Shown: piece after piece, positions 1-7,061 of the stretch
Layout: each line of letters starts with the position of its first letter
How positions within the stretch are numbered: position 1 is the stretch's first letter
From: Streptomyces sp. SAI-127
GTDB taxonomy: Bacteria > Actinomycetota > Actinomycetes > Streptomycetales > Streptomycetaceae
NCBI RefSeq assembly: GCF_029894425.1
Contig: NZ_JARXYJ010000001.1
Location: 620,001-684,000, forward strand
Length of the DNA stretch: 64,000 bases
Direction of reading: 5' to 3'
The notes under the pieces: generated by a model
Database searches by the model: none
Told to the model about the DNA's origin: nothing
Seen by the model: the letters and a program-made list of their open reading frames with translations, nothing else
Position numbers and translations under genes: made by a program

Positions 1-753
1 ATCGTCGGGGGTGACGTCGAGGACGGACTGCTGGTGCCGGGTGCCGTAGTCGGCGTAGACGTTCGGTACGTCGGTGAGGATGAGCAGGAAGTCGGCCTTG
101 AGTTCCTCGGCGAGCAGGGCGGCCGTGAGGTCCTTGTCGACGACCGCCTCGACCCCGGTCAGCGCGCCGGTGTCGTGGTCGGCGGTGACGGGAACGCCTC
201 CGCCGCCGGCGCAGATGACCAGCGCGCCGCAGGTGAGCAGGTCATGGATGGTCTCGGTCTCCACGATCCCCTCAGGCGTGGGTGAGGCGACGACCTGACG
301 CCACCCGGTGGCGTCCTTGGCGATGTGCCAGCCCCGCCTTCGCGCGAGGGAGTGGGCGACGTCCCGGGGATACACGGGGCCGACGCGCTTCGTGGGCCGC
401 GCGAACGCCGGATCGTCGCCCCGTACCAGGGTGTGGGTGACGAGTGCGGCGATCTTGCGTCCGGGAAGCGTGTCGTGCAGGGCCCGGACCAGAAGCGAGC
501 CGATCAGGCCCTCGGTCTGGGCGCCGAGCAGGTCGAGCGGGAAGGGAGCGGTCAGGACCGGGTCGGCCGCGCTCTCCATGGCGAGCAGGCCGATCTGCGG
601 CTCGTTGCCATGGGTGATGACGATCTCGTGTTCGAGGGCGAGGGCGGCGACGGCAGTGGCCACCCGGTCGACGTTCGCCTGCTGTATGGCCGCGTCGGGG
701 CGATCACCCCGGCGCAGCAGGGCGTTGCCGCCGAGGGCGATGACGATGCGCAC
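1..753 (-). CDS. arcC: Carbamate kinase (3' end beyond window)
   Basis: Carbamate kinase converts carbamoyl phosphate and ADP to ATP, CO2 and ammonia, the last step of the arginine deiminase pathway in the cytoplasm. The N-terminus RIVIALGGNALL is the family's nucleotide-binding start. ITHGNEPQIGLL near residue 50 and the glycine-rich CAGGGGVPV near residue 210 are also typical. The GTG at 753 is chosen because it lies directly before this conserved start. About 251 codons are visible; family members are usually near 310 aa, so the C-terminus lies outside the window. The stop of an ornithine carbamoyltransferase remnant is only 3 bp upstream, which points to a former arcB-arcC operon. Family assignment is firm. 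Confidence 0.93.
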   Translation of the reverse strand, partial: MRIVIALGGNALLRRGDRPDAAIQQANVDRVATAVAALALEHEIVITHGNEPQIGLLAMESAADPVLTAPFPLDLLGAQTEGLIGSLLVRALHDTLPGRKIAALVTHTLVRGDDPAFARPTKRVGPVYPRDVAHSLARRRGWHIAKDATGWRQVVASPTPEGIVETETIHDLLTCGALVICAGGGGVPVTADHDTGALTGVEAVVDKDLTAALLAEELKADFLLILTDVPNVYADYGTRHQQSVLDVTPDD

Positions 754-756
754 GGT

Positions 757-849
757 TCAGTCCTCCAGTGTGGCGACCAGCACGGCCTTGGTGGTGTGCA
801 TTCCGTTGTCGGTGAGCTCCGGCCCGTCGAGGCCGCAGGTGTCGAGCAG
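757..849 (-). pseudogene. C-terminal remnant of ornithine carbamoyltransferase
   Basis: About 30 codons end in NGMHTTKAVLVATLED and a stop 3 bp before arcC. This matches the conserved C-terminal end of ornithine carbamoyltransferases (consensus around NRMHTIKAVMVATL). Upstream the reading frame loses all similarity and runs into the 3' side of the universal stress protein gene, so the rest of the enzyme has been deleted. What is seen is the short tail; the identity rests on the family signature and on the expected arcB-arcC order. The arginine deiminase pathway cannot work from this copy alone. Confidence 0.6.
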
Positions 850-908
850 TTCACGGTCCGGGCGTGCGGTGGTCGGGCGGCGCCGATGGGGGCATCGTGG
901 GGACCGGT

Positions 909-1817
909 TCAGGTGTGCGGTACGACGGCGACGGGGCAGCGGACATGGTGCAGCGCCGCGTGCGTCACGGGACCGATGTGCGTGCCGAGGTGGCCGTCCC
1001 GGATGCGGCGCCCCACGACGACGAGGGAGGCACCGGACGACGCGCGCACCAGCGCGGTGGCCGCCCTGTCTTCGGAGACGGTCTCGGTCACGGAGACCTC
1101 GGGGAACTTCTCGCACCACGGACGCAGCGTCGCGACGACGGCGCGTTCCTGCACCGCCAGAAACTCCGGCCCTGCCCCTGTGACCGCGTGCAGGTCGGCG
1201 CCGTCGGATGACGGAACGCTGAAGGCGTGGATCACGCGCAGTGCGGCGCCGTAGCGCCCGGCGAACTCGAAGGCGAACTCGATCAGCTCGTCGCAGGGGC
1301 GCCGGGTGTCCAGCCCCAGGACGACATCGCGGTACGGGGTTCCGGGAATCTCCTCCGGCGAGACGCCGTCGGACACCGGAAGGTGTTCGTCGGCGGCGGC
1401 CTCGCCCGCCCGGACGAGCACCACCGGGCGCACCGACCTGGCCACGACCCGCTGGGACACGGATCCGACCAGGAAGCCCGCGACACCGCCGAGCCCGCGG
1501 GAGCCCAGCACCAGCAACCGTGCCTCCTCGGGCGCAGCGAGCAGGGCGTCGACCGCTGAGCCGGACACCAACTGCTCGACGATCCGCAGCCCCGGGTGTG
1601 CGGCCCGGACGCTGCCGGACGCTCGGTCCAGGGTCTGCTGGGCCCATTCGCGCTCGCTCGTGCCCATGGGTACGGCGGCGGCCGGGCGGGGATGCCAGGC
1701 CCACGCGTGCACCAGCCTCAACGGGGCTCCGCGACGCAGGGCCTCCCGGGCCGCCCAGTGTGCGGCCGCCAGGCTCTCGGTGGAACCGTCGACTCCTGCG
1801 GTGACGTGCTGAAGCAT
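909..1817 (-). CDS. Universal stress protein, two USP domains
   Basis: A 302-aa tandem USP protein. Domain 1 (about residues 1-145) starts with VTAGVDGSTES and keeps the ATP-binding loop GSRGLGGVAGFLVGSVS. Domain 2 (about 160-300) begins VVLGLDTRRPCDE and ends VVVGRRIRDGHLGTHIGPV, where the loop is less canonical. Such proteins are cytoplasmic and associated with survival under hypoxia or stationary phase; the exact role here is not shown. The ATG at 1817 has a strong GGAGGAGG ribosome binding site. It is read toward arcC, 59 bp from the OTC remnant, so arcC may depend on read-through from this unit. Three relatives lie within 5 kb. Confidence 0.9.
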   Translation of the reverse strand: MLQHVTAGVDGSTESLAAAHWAAREALRRGAPLRLVHAWAWHPRPAAAVPMGTSEREWAQQTLDRASGSVRAAHPGLRIVEQLVSGSAVDALLAAPEEARLLVLGSRGLGGVAGFLVGSVSQRVVARSVRPVVLVRAGEAAADEHLPVSDGVSPEEIPGTPYRDVVLGLDTRRPCDELIEFAFEFAGRYGAALRVIHAFSVPSSDGADLHAVTGAGPEFLAVQERAVVATLRPWCEKFPEVSVTETVSEDRAATALVRASSGASLVVVGRRIRDGHLGTHIGPVTHAALHHVRCPVAVVPHT

Positions 1818-1901
1818 GCTGCCTGCCTCCTCCGTTTGAGCCTGTGTGCTCTTCTGGGTCGAGCGTTGTCCAGGAACGGCCTTGTGCGGCGCTTCTCCGG
1901 T

Positions 1902-2102
1902 TCAGTGCCGTACCAGGCTCCGGACGGGTCCGTGGGACGCCTCGCTCATCCGCGTGGTCGTCGGCCGGTGCCCGATGTCGCGCCGCTGGGCCCGTAGCGT
2001 CAGCGCGTCGAGCGCGGCGCTGAGCACGAAGGTGACCGCCGTAGAGATCACCAGGAGGACGGCGAACAGCCGCCAGAACTCCGGGGTCGGTGACGTACCC
2101 AC
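1902..2102 (-). CDS. Small membrane protein, hypothetical
   Basis: A protein of about 66 aa with one clear hydrophobic helix (FWRLFAVLLVISTAVTFVLS) near the N-terminus, followed by a basic, probably cytoplasmic tail. A GTG at 2111 is also possible, but it sits only about 3 nt from the GGAAGGGG ribosome binding site. The GTG at 2102 has normal spacing, so I prefer it. It lies 84 bp upstream of the USP gene on the same strand and may be cotranscribed with it. I do not recognise a named family. Confidence 0.55.
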   Translation of the reverse strand: MGTSPTPEFWRLFAVLLVISTAVTFVLSAALDALTLRAQRRDIGHRPTTTRMSEASHGPVRSLVRH

Positions 2103-2213
2103 GATGAGCACCCCCTTCCAACGGGTTGTCTCTCGTCTTCATCGAACCGCCCCGGCCCGTTCCCGGGCCAGGGGCCCTTGGGCTCTCACGGGGTACCGGG
2201 CGGCCCGGCAATG

Positions 2214-2227
2214 GGGCCGGGTGGCCC
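2214..2227. promoter_or_regulatory. Palindrome GGGCC-N4-GGCCC upstream of the CNB gene
   Basis: GGGCCGGGTGGCCC lies 70 bp before the cyclic-nucleotide-fold gene, in the divergent region between that gene and the USP unit. A close variant with a 3-nt spacer, GGGCC-AGG-GGCCC, lies at 2165-2177. The same 14-bp design occurs at 4751-4764 and 6894-6907. The layout resembles binding sites of DosR/DevR-type regulators (core GGGAC-N4-GTCCC), whose Streptomyces relative OsdR controls stress genes of this kind. Assignment to such a regulator is inference. Confidence 0.45.
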
Positions 2228-2296
2228 ATGGCCCAGGAGCAGGCACGGGAACACGCTGGACATGGCAGGTTCGTACGCTCTGACTGGAGGCACGTC

Positions 2297-2761
2297 ATGA
2301 ACGCTCCCGCCACGGCCGGCATGCTGCGGGCACTGCCGGCCGAGCACCGTCATCGGTTGATGCGCTTCGCCCGGGAGGTGTCGTTCCCGCAGGGCGCCCG
2401 CCTCTTCGAGGAAGGCGGCAAGGCGGATCGGTTCTGGATCATCCGTACCGGCACCGTCGCCCTGGACATGCACGTGCCCGGCCGCCGCGCGGCCGTCATC
2501 GAGACCCTCGACCACAACCAACTCCTCGGCTGGTCCTGGCTGTTCGCCCCGCACAGCTGGCATATGGGCGCCGAGGCGACCAGCCCGGTGCGCGCCTACG
2601 AGTTCGACGCCACCGCAGTCCGCTCGATGTGCCGGGACGACCCCGCGCTCGGCGCGAGCGTCGCCCAGTGGGTGGGGAACGTCCTCGCTCACCGCCTGCG
2701 CTCGTCCCGCGCCCGGTTGCTGGACCTGTACGCCCCCTACGGCAGCGGCAGCCTCCTGTGA
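2297..2761 (+). CDS. Stand-alone cyclic nucleotide-binding-fold protein
   Basis: A 154-aa protein with the beta-roll of Crp/Fnr effector domains: ARLFEEGGKADRFWIIRTG at about residues 35-54 and NQLLGWSWLFAPHSW near 75-89. It has no C-terminal helix-turn-helix, so it is not a DNA-binding Crp regulator. The usual phosphate-binding cassette (GELALL..PRAA) is replaced by LLGWSWLFAPHSWHMGAEA with no arginine, so cAMP binding is doubtful. The ATG at 2297 follows GGAGG with 6-nt spacing. It may be a sensory or partner protein of the surrounding stress island. Fold assignment is good; function is unknown. Confidence 0.8.
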   Translation: MNAPATAGMLRALPAEHRHRLMRFAREVSFPQGARLFEEGGKADRFWIIRTGTVALDMHVPGRRAAVIETLDHNQLLGWSWLFAPHSWHMGAEATSPVRAYEFDATAVRSMCRDDPALGASVAQWVGNVLAHRLRSSRARLLDLYAPYGSGSLL

Positions 2762-2799
2762 TCGCGCCGAGTCGAAGTGACAGCGCCAGGGGAGGCGTC

Positions 2800-3238
2800 A
2801 TGTACGGCACTCCGCCTTCAAGGAGATCGTGCGGATGATGCACGACTGGAAGGTCAGCGCCCTGCCCGTCCTGAAGGGCGAGGGCCGTGTCGTCGGGGTG
2901 GTGTCCGAGGCCGACCTGTTGCCCAAGGAGGAGTTCCGCGACAGCGACCCCGACCCCCCGGGGGCCCCCATCACCCAGCTGCGCCGGCTGTCCGACCTCG
3001 CGAAGGCCGGCGCGGTGACCATGGCGCACGCGAAGTCCGTCGCGAGGTGGTGTCGTACCTCTTCCCCACCCCGGCGTCATCCGCACGCGTCTCGGTCCGG
3101 GACGGTGTCGTGACGCTCAGCGGCCATATCCGGGATGCGTCCCTGGTGCCCGTGGCAGCACGGCTGATCCGGGCCGTCGAGGGGGTCGTGGACGTGGAGT
3201 TCCCGTCGAGTCACACCGAGGATGCCTCACCGTCGTGA
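2800..3238 (+). pseudogene. CBS-BON domain protein, broken
   Basis: The remains of a two-CBS plus BON protein common in actinomycete stress islands. After MYGT and a frame change, one frame encodes AFKEIVRMMHDWKVSALPV and VVGVVSEADLLPKEEF (first CBS) and then LRRLSDLAKAGAVT. The sequence then jumps at about 3035-3045 into another frame with REVVSYLFP followed by a BON domain (VRDGVVTLSGHIRDASLVPV...GVVDVEF). The whole second CBS domain is missing and at least two frame changes are needed to read through. A good GGGGAGG ribosome binding site still precedes the ATG at 2800. Intact homologues are about 220-230 aa. Confidence 0.75.
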
Positions 3239-3351
3239 ACCGCCCCTCAGGGGACGTTGAAACATCGCGGCGCAGTACTCACGACGTCGGTGCACGCCGG
3301 CAGGCATGCGCAAGGCTGGTGGCGTCCCGTCGCGGGGAAAGGCGGACTGCC

Positions 3352-4035
3352 GTGGAACAAGTGATCATTGCCTCCATCGACCCGTCGGCGCTCAGCCGGA
3401 ACGCGGTCGATTGGGCCGCGCACGAAGCACGGCTGCGCGGTCTGCCGCTTCGCGTGGTCCCCGGCCCACCGCACGACGTGAGCGATGCAAAGATGATCGT
3501 GTGCGGCCTGCGCCCGGAGGATGTCGCCGACTCTCGAACGGCCTGCCCGTCCCTTCCCGCAGACGTCGAAGCCGCGGGCCGGCCGCTCGTGTTCGTCCAG
3601 GAGGACCTGTACGGCGGGTGCCGCTCCGAGGGGGTTGCGCTCGGCGTGGACGCCCGCGACCCCGCGGCCGCGGCGATCGACTTCGCCTTCGAGAGCGCCC
3701 GGATTCGAGGCTCACGCCTGCACGCTGTCCACGCCTGGTCGCTTCCCGCCGACGCCGCCGAACTGCCCTTCGCCATACCGGAGAAGGACCGGGCCGCCTG
3801 GGAGGACCAGGAGGTGCAGCAGCTCACCGATGCGCTGCGGCCGTGGCGCGAGAAACATCCGGAGGTGCCGGTGCTCGAGGACGTCGTCCTGCTCGCGCCG
3901 GCGCAGGCCCTGCTCCACTGCTCCGCGGGTGCCGCACTGGTCGTGGTGGGCAGGAGGCCCGACGCCGAGTGGGGGTGCGTGGTTCGGTCCTTGTTGCGAG
4001 AGGCCACATGCCCCGTAGCTGTGGTGCCGTCGTAG
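3352..4035 (+). CDS. Universal stress protein with shortened first domain
   Basis: A 227-aa protein; tandem USPs are usually about 290-300 aa. The start VEQVIIASIDPSALSRNAVDWA is a normal USP N-terminus, but the first domain is cut to about 80 residues and has lost the GxRGxxG ATP loop. The second domain (VALGVDARDPAAAAIDFAF to VAVVPS) is nearly complete, with its loop altered to VVVGRRPDAEWGCVV. The GTG at 3352 is chosen because it fits the family N-terminus and has GGGGAAAGGCGG upstream. It could be a functional one-and-a-half-domain form or an early pseudogene. A hairpin terminator follows. Confidence 0.75.
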   Translation: MEQVIIASIDPSALSRNAVDWAAHEARLRGLPLRVVPGPPHDVSDAKMIVCGLRPEDVADSRTACPSLPADVEAAGRPLVFVQEDLYGGCRSEGVALGVDARDPAAAAIDFAFESARIRGSRLHAVHAWSLPADAAELPFAIPEKDRAAWEDQEVQQLTDALRPWREKHPEVPVLEDVVLLAPAQALLHCSAGAALVVVGRRPDAEWGCVVRSLLREATCPVAVVPS

Positions 4036-4050
4036 GCACGGTTGTGCGGC

Positions 4051-4075
4051 GACCCCGGTGCCGGGCACCGGGGTC
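4051..4075. terminator. Bidirectional hairpin between convergent genes
   Basis: A perfect inverted repeat, GACCCCGGTGCC-G-GGCACCGGGGTC, lies 15 bp after the USP stop and 30 bp from the stop of the convergent flavodoxin gene. It lacks a T-run, as is common for actinomycete terminators. Confidence 0.7.
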
Positions 4076-4104
4076 TGGGTGAAACGGAGCATTCCGGCCC
4101 GCCT

Positions 4105-4602
4105 CTATGTGCGCGTCAGCTCGTCGGCGACATGTGCAGCCCACGTCTCGATCGCGGTGAAGTCCCGGAAGTCCCCGCCCTTTCCATTGCGGACGATCAT
4201 CCGTGCCACCCATCCCTTCGCACCCTCCTCCAGAGAGCCTCCGAAGGTGACGTGCTCCCTGGCGTCGAGCTCGACCATGGCCTTCTGCACTCCGGGCACG
4301 GGCGGGATCTCCCGCTCCGAGGCGGAGGCGTCGAGCGGGCCGCTGCTGAACAGCCACAGCGGGCGTTCGGCCAGGGCGTGGCGGTGCCGGCGGAGGAACC
4401 GGCGCGCGTGCTTCTGCCAGCGCCCGGCGTACAGTCCGCCGCCGACCACCACCGCCTCGTACGACGCGACCGACGCGACCGACTGGGCCGGGAGGGCCTC
4501 GACCGTCAGCCCGCTCTTGCGCAGGACGTCGGCGATCGTTTCGGCGATCTGCGCTGTAGATCCGTTCGTGGTTCCGTAGGTGACCAACACGGTGCCGGTC
4601 AT
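4105..4602 (-). CDS. Flavodoxin-domain protein (menaquinone-dependent protoporphyrinogen oxidase-like)
   Basis: A 165-aa single-domain flavodoxin. The FMN phosphate loop is VTYGTTNGSTAQIAE at residues about 7-21. SYEAVVVGGGLYAGRW and the later LWLFSSGPLD are typical of the HemG/flavodoxin_5 family, which transfers electrons using FMN. The ATG at 4602 has GGAGG 10 nt upstream. It stands alone on the minus strand between a hairpin terminator and about 380 bp of leader DNA carrying a shared palindrome. In stress islands of this type such proteins are probably redox carriers; the partner is unknown. Confidence 0.8.
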   Translation of the reverse strand: MTGTVLVTYGTTNGSTAQIAETIADVLRKSGLTVEALPAQSVASVASYEAVVVGGGLYAGRWQKHARRFLRRHRHALAERPLWLFSSGPLDASASEREIPPVPGVQKAMVELDAREHVTFGGSLEEGAKGWVARMIVRNGKGGDFRDFTAIETWAAHVADELTRT

Positions 4603-4981
4603 GGCGGTACGCCTCCTCTCACATCCTGCGCAGCCAGTCGTCGGCCACGCCGTCGATCCGCGCGATCGCGGAACTCCTCCAAACCTCTTGTCATTTCGAG
4701 CATCCGGCGGATCGGGGAGTAGTCCCATGGGCTGTCCGGGGGCAACATGAGGGCCGGTCGGCCCAACATGTCGCCGGTCGTCCCCGGCCCGGACGCGGGA
4801 GGCATGCCTGACGGCGCACGTTCAGGTGCTCCGCTGCTTGGTGGTCGCGCACCGCGAGGTGCCCGCCGCCGGTGCTCGGACCGCCGGCCAGGCCGTCACC
4901 GACCGGCGACGAGCGCCCGCCGCGCGATCTGCGGACCTGAGTCCCCGACCACGCGGCGCGTCTGTGAGCCGGTCACCGTCA
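4603..4981. other. Leader region upstream of the flavodoxin gene
   Basis: This holds the palindrome at 4751-4764 and a DosR-like sequence CGGACCTGAGTCCC at 4932-4945. On the minus strand a short open stretch near 4749-4620 reads SPWDYSPIRRMLEMTRGLEE, and a second frame ends IDGVADDWLRRM and a stop at about 4620. This may be the trace of a small frameshifted gene, but I cannot name it. Confidence 0.3.
4751..4764. promoter_or_regulatory. Palindrome GGGCC-N4-GGCCC upstream of flavodoxin
   Basis: GGGCCGGTCGGCCC, a perfect match to the arrangement seen at 2214 and 6894, located about 150 bp upstream of the flavodoxin start. It is a candidate operator of a regulator shared across the stress island (inference). 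Confidence 0.45.
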
Positions 4982-5878
4982 TCACGCCTGCTGCGGTACG
5001 ACGGCGACGGGGCAGGCGGAGTGGTGCAGCGCCGTGTGGGCGATCCGGCCGAGCTGGAGCCCGAGATGCCCCTCGCGGCGCCGGGCACCGACGACCAGCA
5101 GGTCGGCCTCTCGCGAGGCGGCCAAGAGCACCCGGCGGGCATGACCCTCGACGGTCCGCCGGCACACATCGATGTCCGCCGGGACGTCCCGCAACGCCGC
5201 TTCCAGATCCTCGACCGCCCGCTCCTCGTGCAGGCGGGCGGGTTCGCCGGACATGAGCGGATGGTCGGTGGATTCATGCGCGGGGCACCGCCACGCGCGA
5301 ACGGCCTCCAGAGGCACCCCGCGTCGCCGTGCCTCCCCGACGGCGAACCTGACGGCTTCCGACTCCTTCACGTCCTCGCCGACGCCCACGACGACGCGGC
5401 GGCGTACCGGGGCTGTCGCCTGGTTGTCGTGGCTGCCGCGCAGCACGATCACCGGGCAGTCGGCATGGGCGGCAACAGCCAGGCTGACGGAGCCGAGCAG
5501 CATCTCGGCGATGCCGCTGCGGCCGCGGGTGCCCACGACCAGCGCCGAGGCGTTCCGCCCCTCGCGCACCAGGGCGTACTCCGGCTCCTCGAACACCACG
5601 TCCGCGGTCACCTTCAGATCCGGATGCCGGACACGTGCCCGCTCGGCGGCCGCGCCGGCAACGTCCTGGGCCAACGGCAGAGCGGTCGGCTTGCCGATGT
5701 CACGGGCGAGTGCGGCACCCTCGTACCGCTCCCACAGGCAGGCGTACACCACCCGCAGCGGCACCCCGCGCAGCACGGCCTCGTCGGAGGCCCAGTCGAC
5801 GGCCCGCAGGCTCGGCTCGGAACCGTCCACGCCCACGACCAAGGGCCCGCCGAGGGCTCGTTCCACCGCTGCGTTCAT
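4982..5878 (-). CDS. Universal stress protein, two USP domains
   Basis: A 298-aa tandem USP. Domain 1 starts LVVGVDGSEPSLRAVDWA and keeps a full ATP loop, VVGTRGRSGIAEMLLGSVS. Domain 2 (RVVVGVGEDVKESEAVRFA to CPVAVVPQQA) has the altered loop VVGARRREGHLGLQLGRI. Domain order and length match the neighbouring USPs, but sequence identity is visibly lower than between the 909 and 5905 copies. The start at 5878 is 26 bp after the stop of the next USP gene on the same strand, so the two probably form an operon. Confidence 0.9.
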   Translation of the reverse strand: MNAAVERALGGPLVVGVDGSEPSLRAVDWASDEAVLRGVPLRVVYACLWERYEGAALARDIGKPTALPLAQDVAGAAAERARVRHPDLKVTADVVFEEPEYALVREGRNASALVVGTRGRSGIAEMLLGSVSLAVAAHADCPVIVLRGSHDNQATAPVRRRVVVGVGEDVKESEAVRFAVGEARRRGVPLEAVRAWRCPAHESTDHPLMSGEPARLHEERAVEDLEAALRDVPADIDVCRRTVEGHARRVLLAASREADLLVVGARRREGHLGLQLGRIAHTALHHSACPVAVVPQQA

Positions 5879-5904
5879 GATCTCGACTCCTTCGGGGGAT
5901 GCGT

Positions 5905-6810
5905 TCAGTCGTGCGCGACGACGGCGACGGGGGCGGTGGCGTGGTGCAGTACGGCGTGCGTGACGGATCCGATGTGTGCGCCGATCGGGCTGCGACGGAT
6001 CCTGCGGCCGACGACGACCAGCGATGCGTCGCGGGAGGCGTCGATGATGTGGTTGGCAGGGCTTCCGGACCGGGACTCCTCGGCGACCTCGACGTCCGGG
6101 TACTTCTGCCGCCAGGGGCGCAGCACCTCGGTCAGCGCGGCAGCCTCCTGTCGGCCCAGTTCGGCGTTGAGCTCGGGGTCGGCGGGCAGGCCGTAGGCGG
6201 AGTAGAGCGGAAGGTTCCAGCCGTGCACGACCCTCAGCGAGGTACCGCGGCGGGAGGCCTCCTCGAAGGCGAAAGCGATCACCGTGGCATGGGGGTGGCC
6301 GGTGTCGAGGCCGAGCACCACGGGCCGGTACGCGGTGGCGGCGGACGGGATGCCCGCGGGATCCGTCTCGTGCTCGTCGGCTGCCTGCTCTCCGGCCCGC
6401 ACCAGGACGACGGGGGTCTCCGTGTCCGCGATCACGGCCATGCCCACGGATCCGACGAGGAATCCCCCGATCCCGCTCAGCCCGCGCGAGCCGAGGACCA
6501 GCAGCTCGGCGCCCTTCGCCGCCCCGGCCAGCGCATCCGCCGGCCTGCCGGGAATCTGCTCCACGTCCACATGCACGCCGGGATGGCGCAGGCGCAGTCC
6601 CTCGGCCGTCTCCCGCGGAATTCGCTCGCTCCAGTGCGCTTGCGTCTCGGCCCCCAGGAGCGGGGCCTGTGCCATGGGCTCCGGGGCGGGTTCCCAGACG
6701 TGCACCAGCCGCAGCGGCAGTCCGCGCAGCTTCGCCTCGCGGGCCGCCCACTCGGCGGCGGCGCGGCTCTCGGACGAGCCGTCGAGGCCCACGGTGACGT
6801 TGCGGGACAT
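5905..6810 (-). CDS. Universal stress protein, two USP domains
   Basis: A 301-aa tandem USP that closely resembles the copy at 909-1817 (shared GSRGLxGxxGFLVGSV loop, REALRRG/REAKLRG helix, and VxGRRIR...HIGxVTHA at the C-terminus). The ATG at 6810 has an AGGAGGTGG ribosome binding site. It is the first gene of a two-USP unit transcribed away from the SulP gene. The 251-bp divergent region carries a GGGCC-N4-GGCCC palindrome. Likely cytoplasmic, binding ATP through domain 1. Confidence 0.92.
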   Translation of the reverse strand: MSRNVTVGLDGSSESRAAAEWAAREAKLRGLPLRLVHVWEPAPEPMAQAPLLGAETQAHWSERIPRETAEGLRLRHPGVHVDVEQIPGRPADALAGAAKGAELLVLGSRGLSGIGGFLVGSVGMAVIADTETPVVLVRAGEQAADEHETDPAGIPSAATAYRPVVLGLDTGHPHATVIAFAFEEASRRGTSLRVVHGWNLPLYSAYGLPADPELNAELGRQEAAALTEVLRPWRQKYPDVEVAEESRSGSPANHIIDASRDASLVVVGRRIRRSPIGAHIGSVTHAVLHHATAPVAVVAHD

Positions 6811-6893
6811 GTTGTCCACCTCCTGGTAGGGGTTCCGACTCCAGAGTGGCGACGAGAAGAGACCGGGTGCAGAGACCGCAGGTCCCCGGTCGG

Positions 6894-6922
6894 GGGCCGA
6901 CAGGCCCCATCGGCCGATGGGG
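6894..6922. promoter_or_regulatory. Overlapping palindromes in the USP/SulP divergent promoter region
   Basis: Two palindromes overlap here. GGGCCGACAGGCCC (6894-6907) is the third copy of the GGGCC-N4-GGCCC motif. CCCCATCGGCCGATGGGG (6905-6922) is a perfect 18-bp palindrome. They lie 84 bp upstream of the USP start and 140 bp upstream of the SulP start, a position suited to control of both. Confidence 0.5.
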
Positions 6923-7061
6923 TCCGCGCCGGCGCAGGGCCCGGAGAACACCTACGGAAGCGAGGATCCGGTCTGCAGGAGCAGCGTCCGCGGGCCGTTC
7001 GGCATCTCGAGGCCGTCCAGGGCCCCGGAGAATCATGAGATCCTTCGGCCCGAGGAGGATC

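Noticed and set aside
757..2322. Long minus-strand open frame (521 codons) across the first USP gene
   Set aside because: It is the shadow of the USP gene in another frame, full of Arg/Pro; only its last 30 codons carry real similarity (OTC tail).
4749..4805. Possible Hsp20-like small gene before the flavodoxin
   Set aside because: The short SPWDYSPIRRMLEMTRG stretch does not match any alpha-crystallin motif that I can confirm, and the frame is broken.
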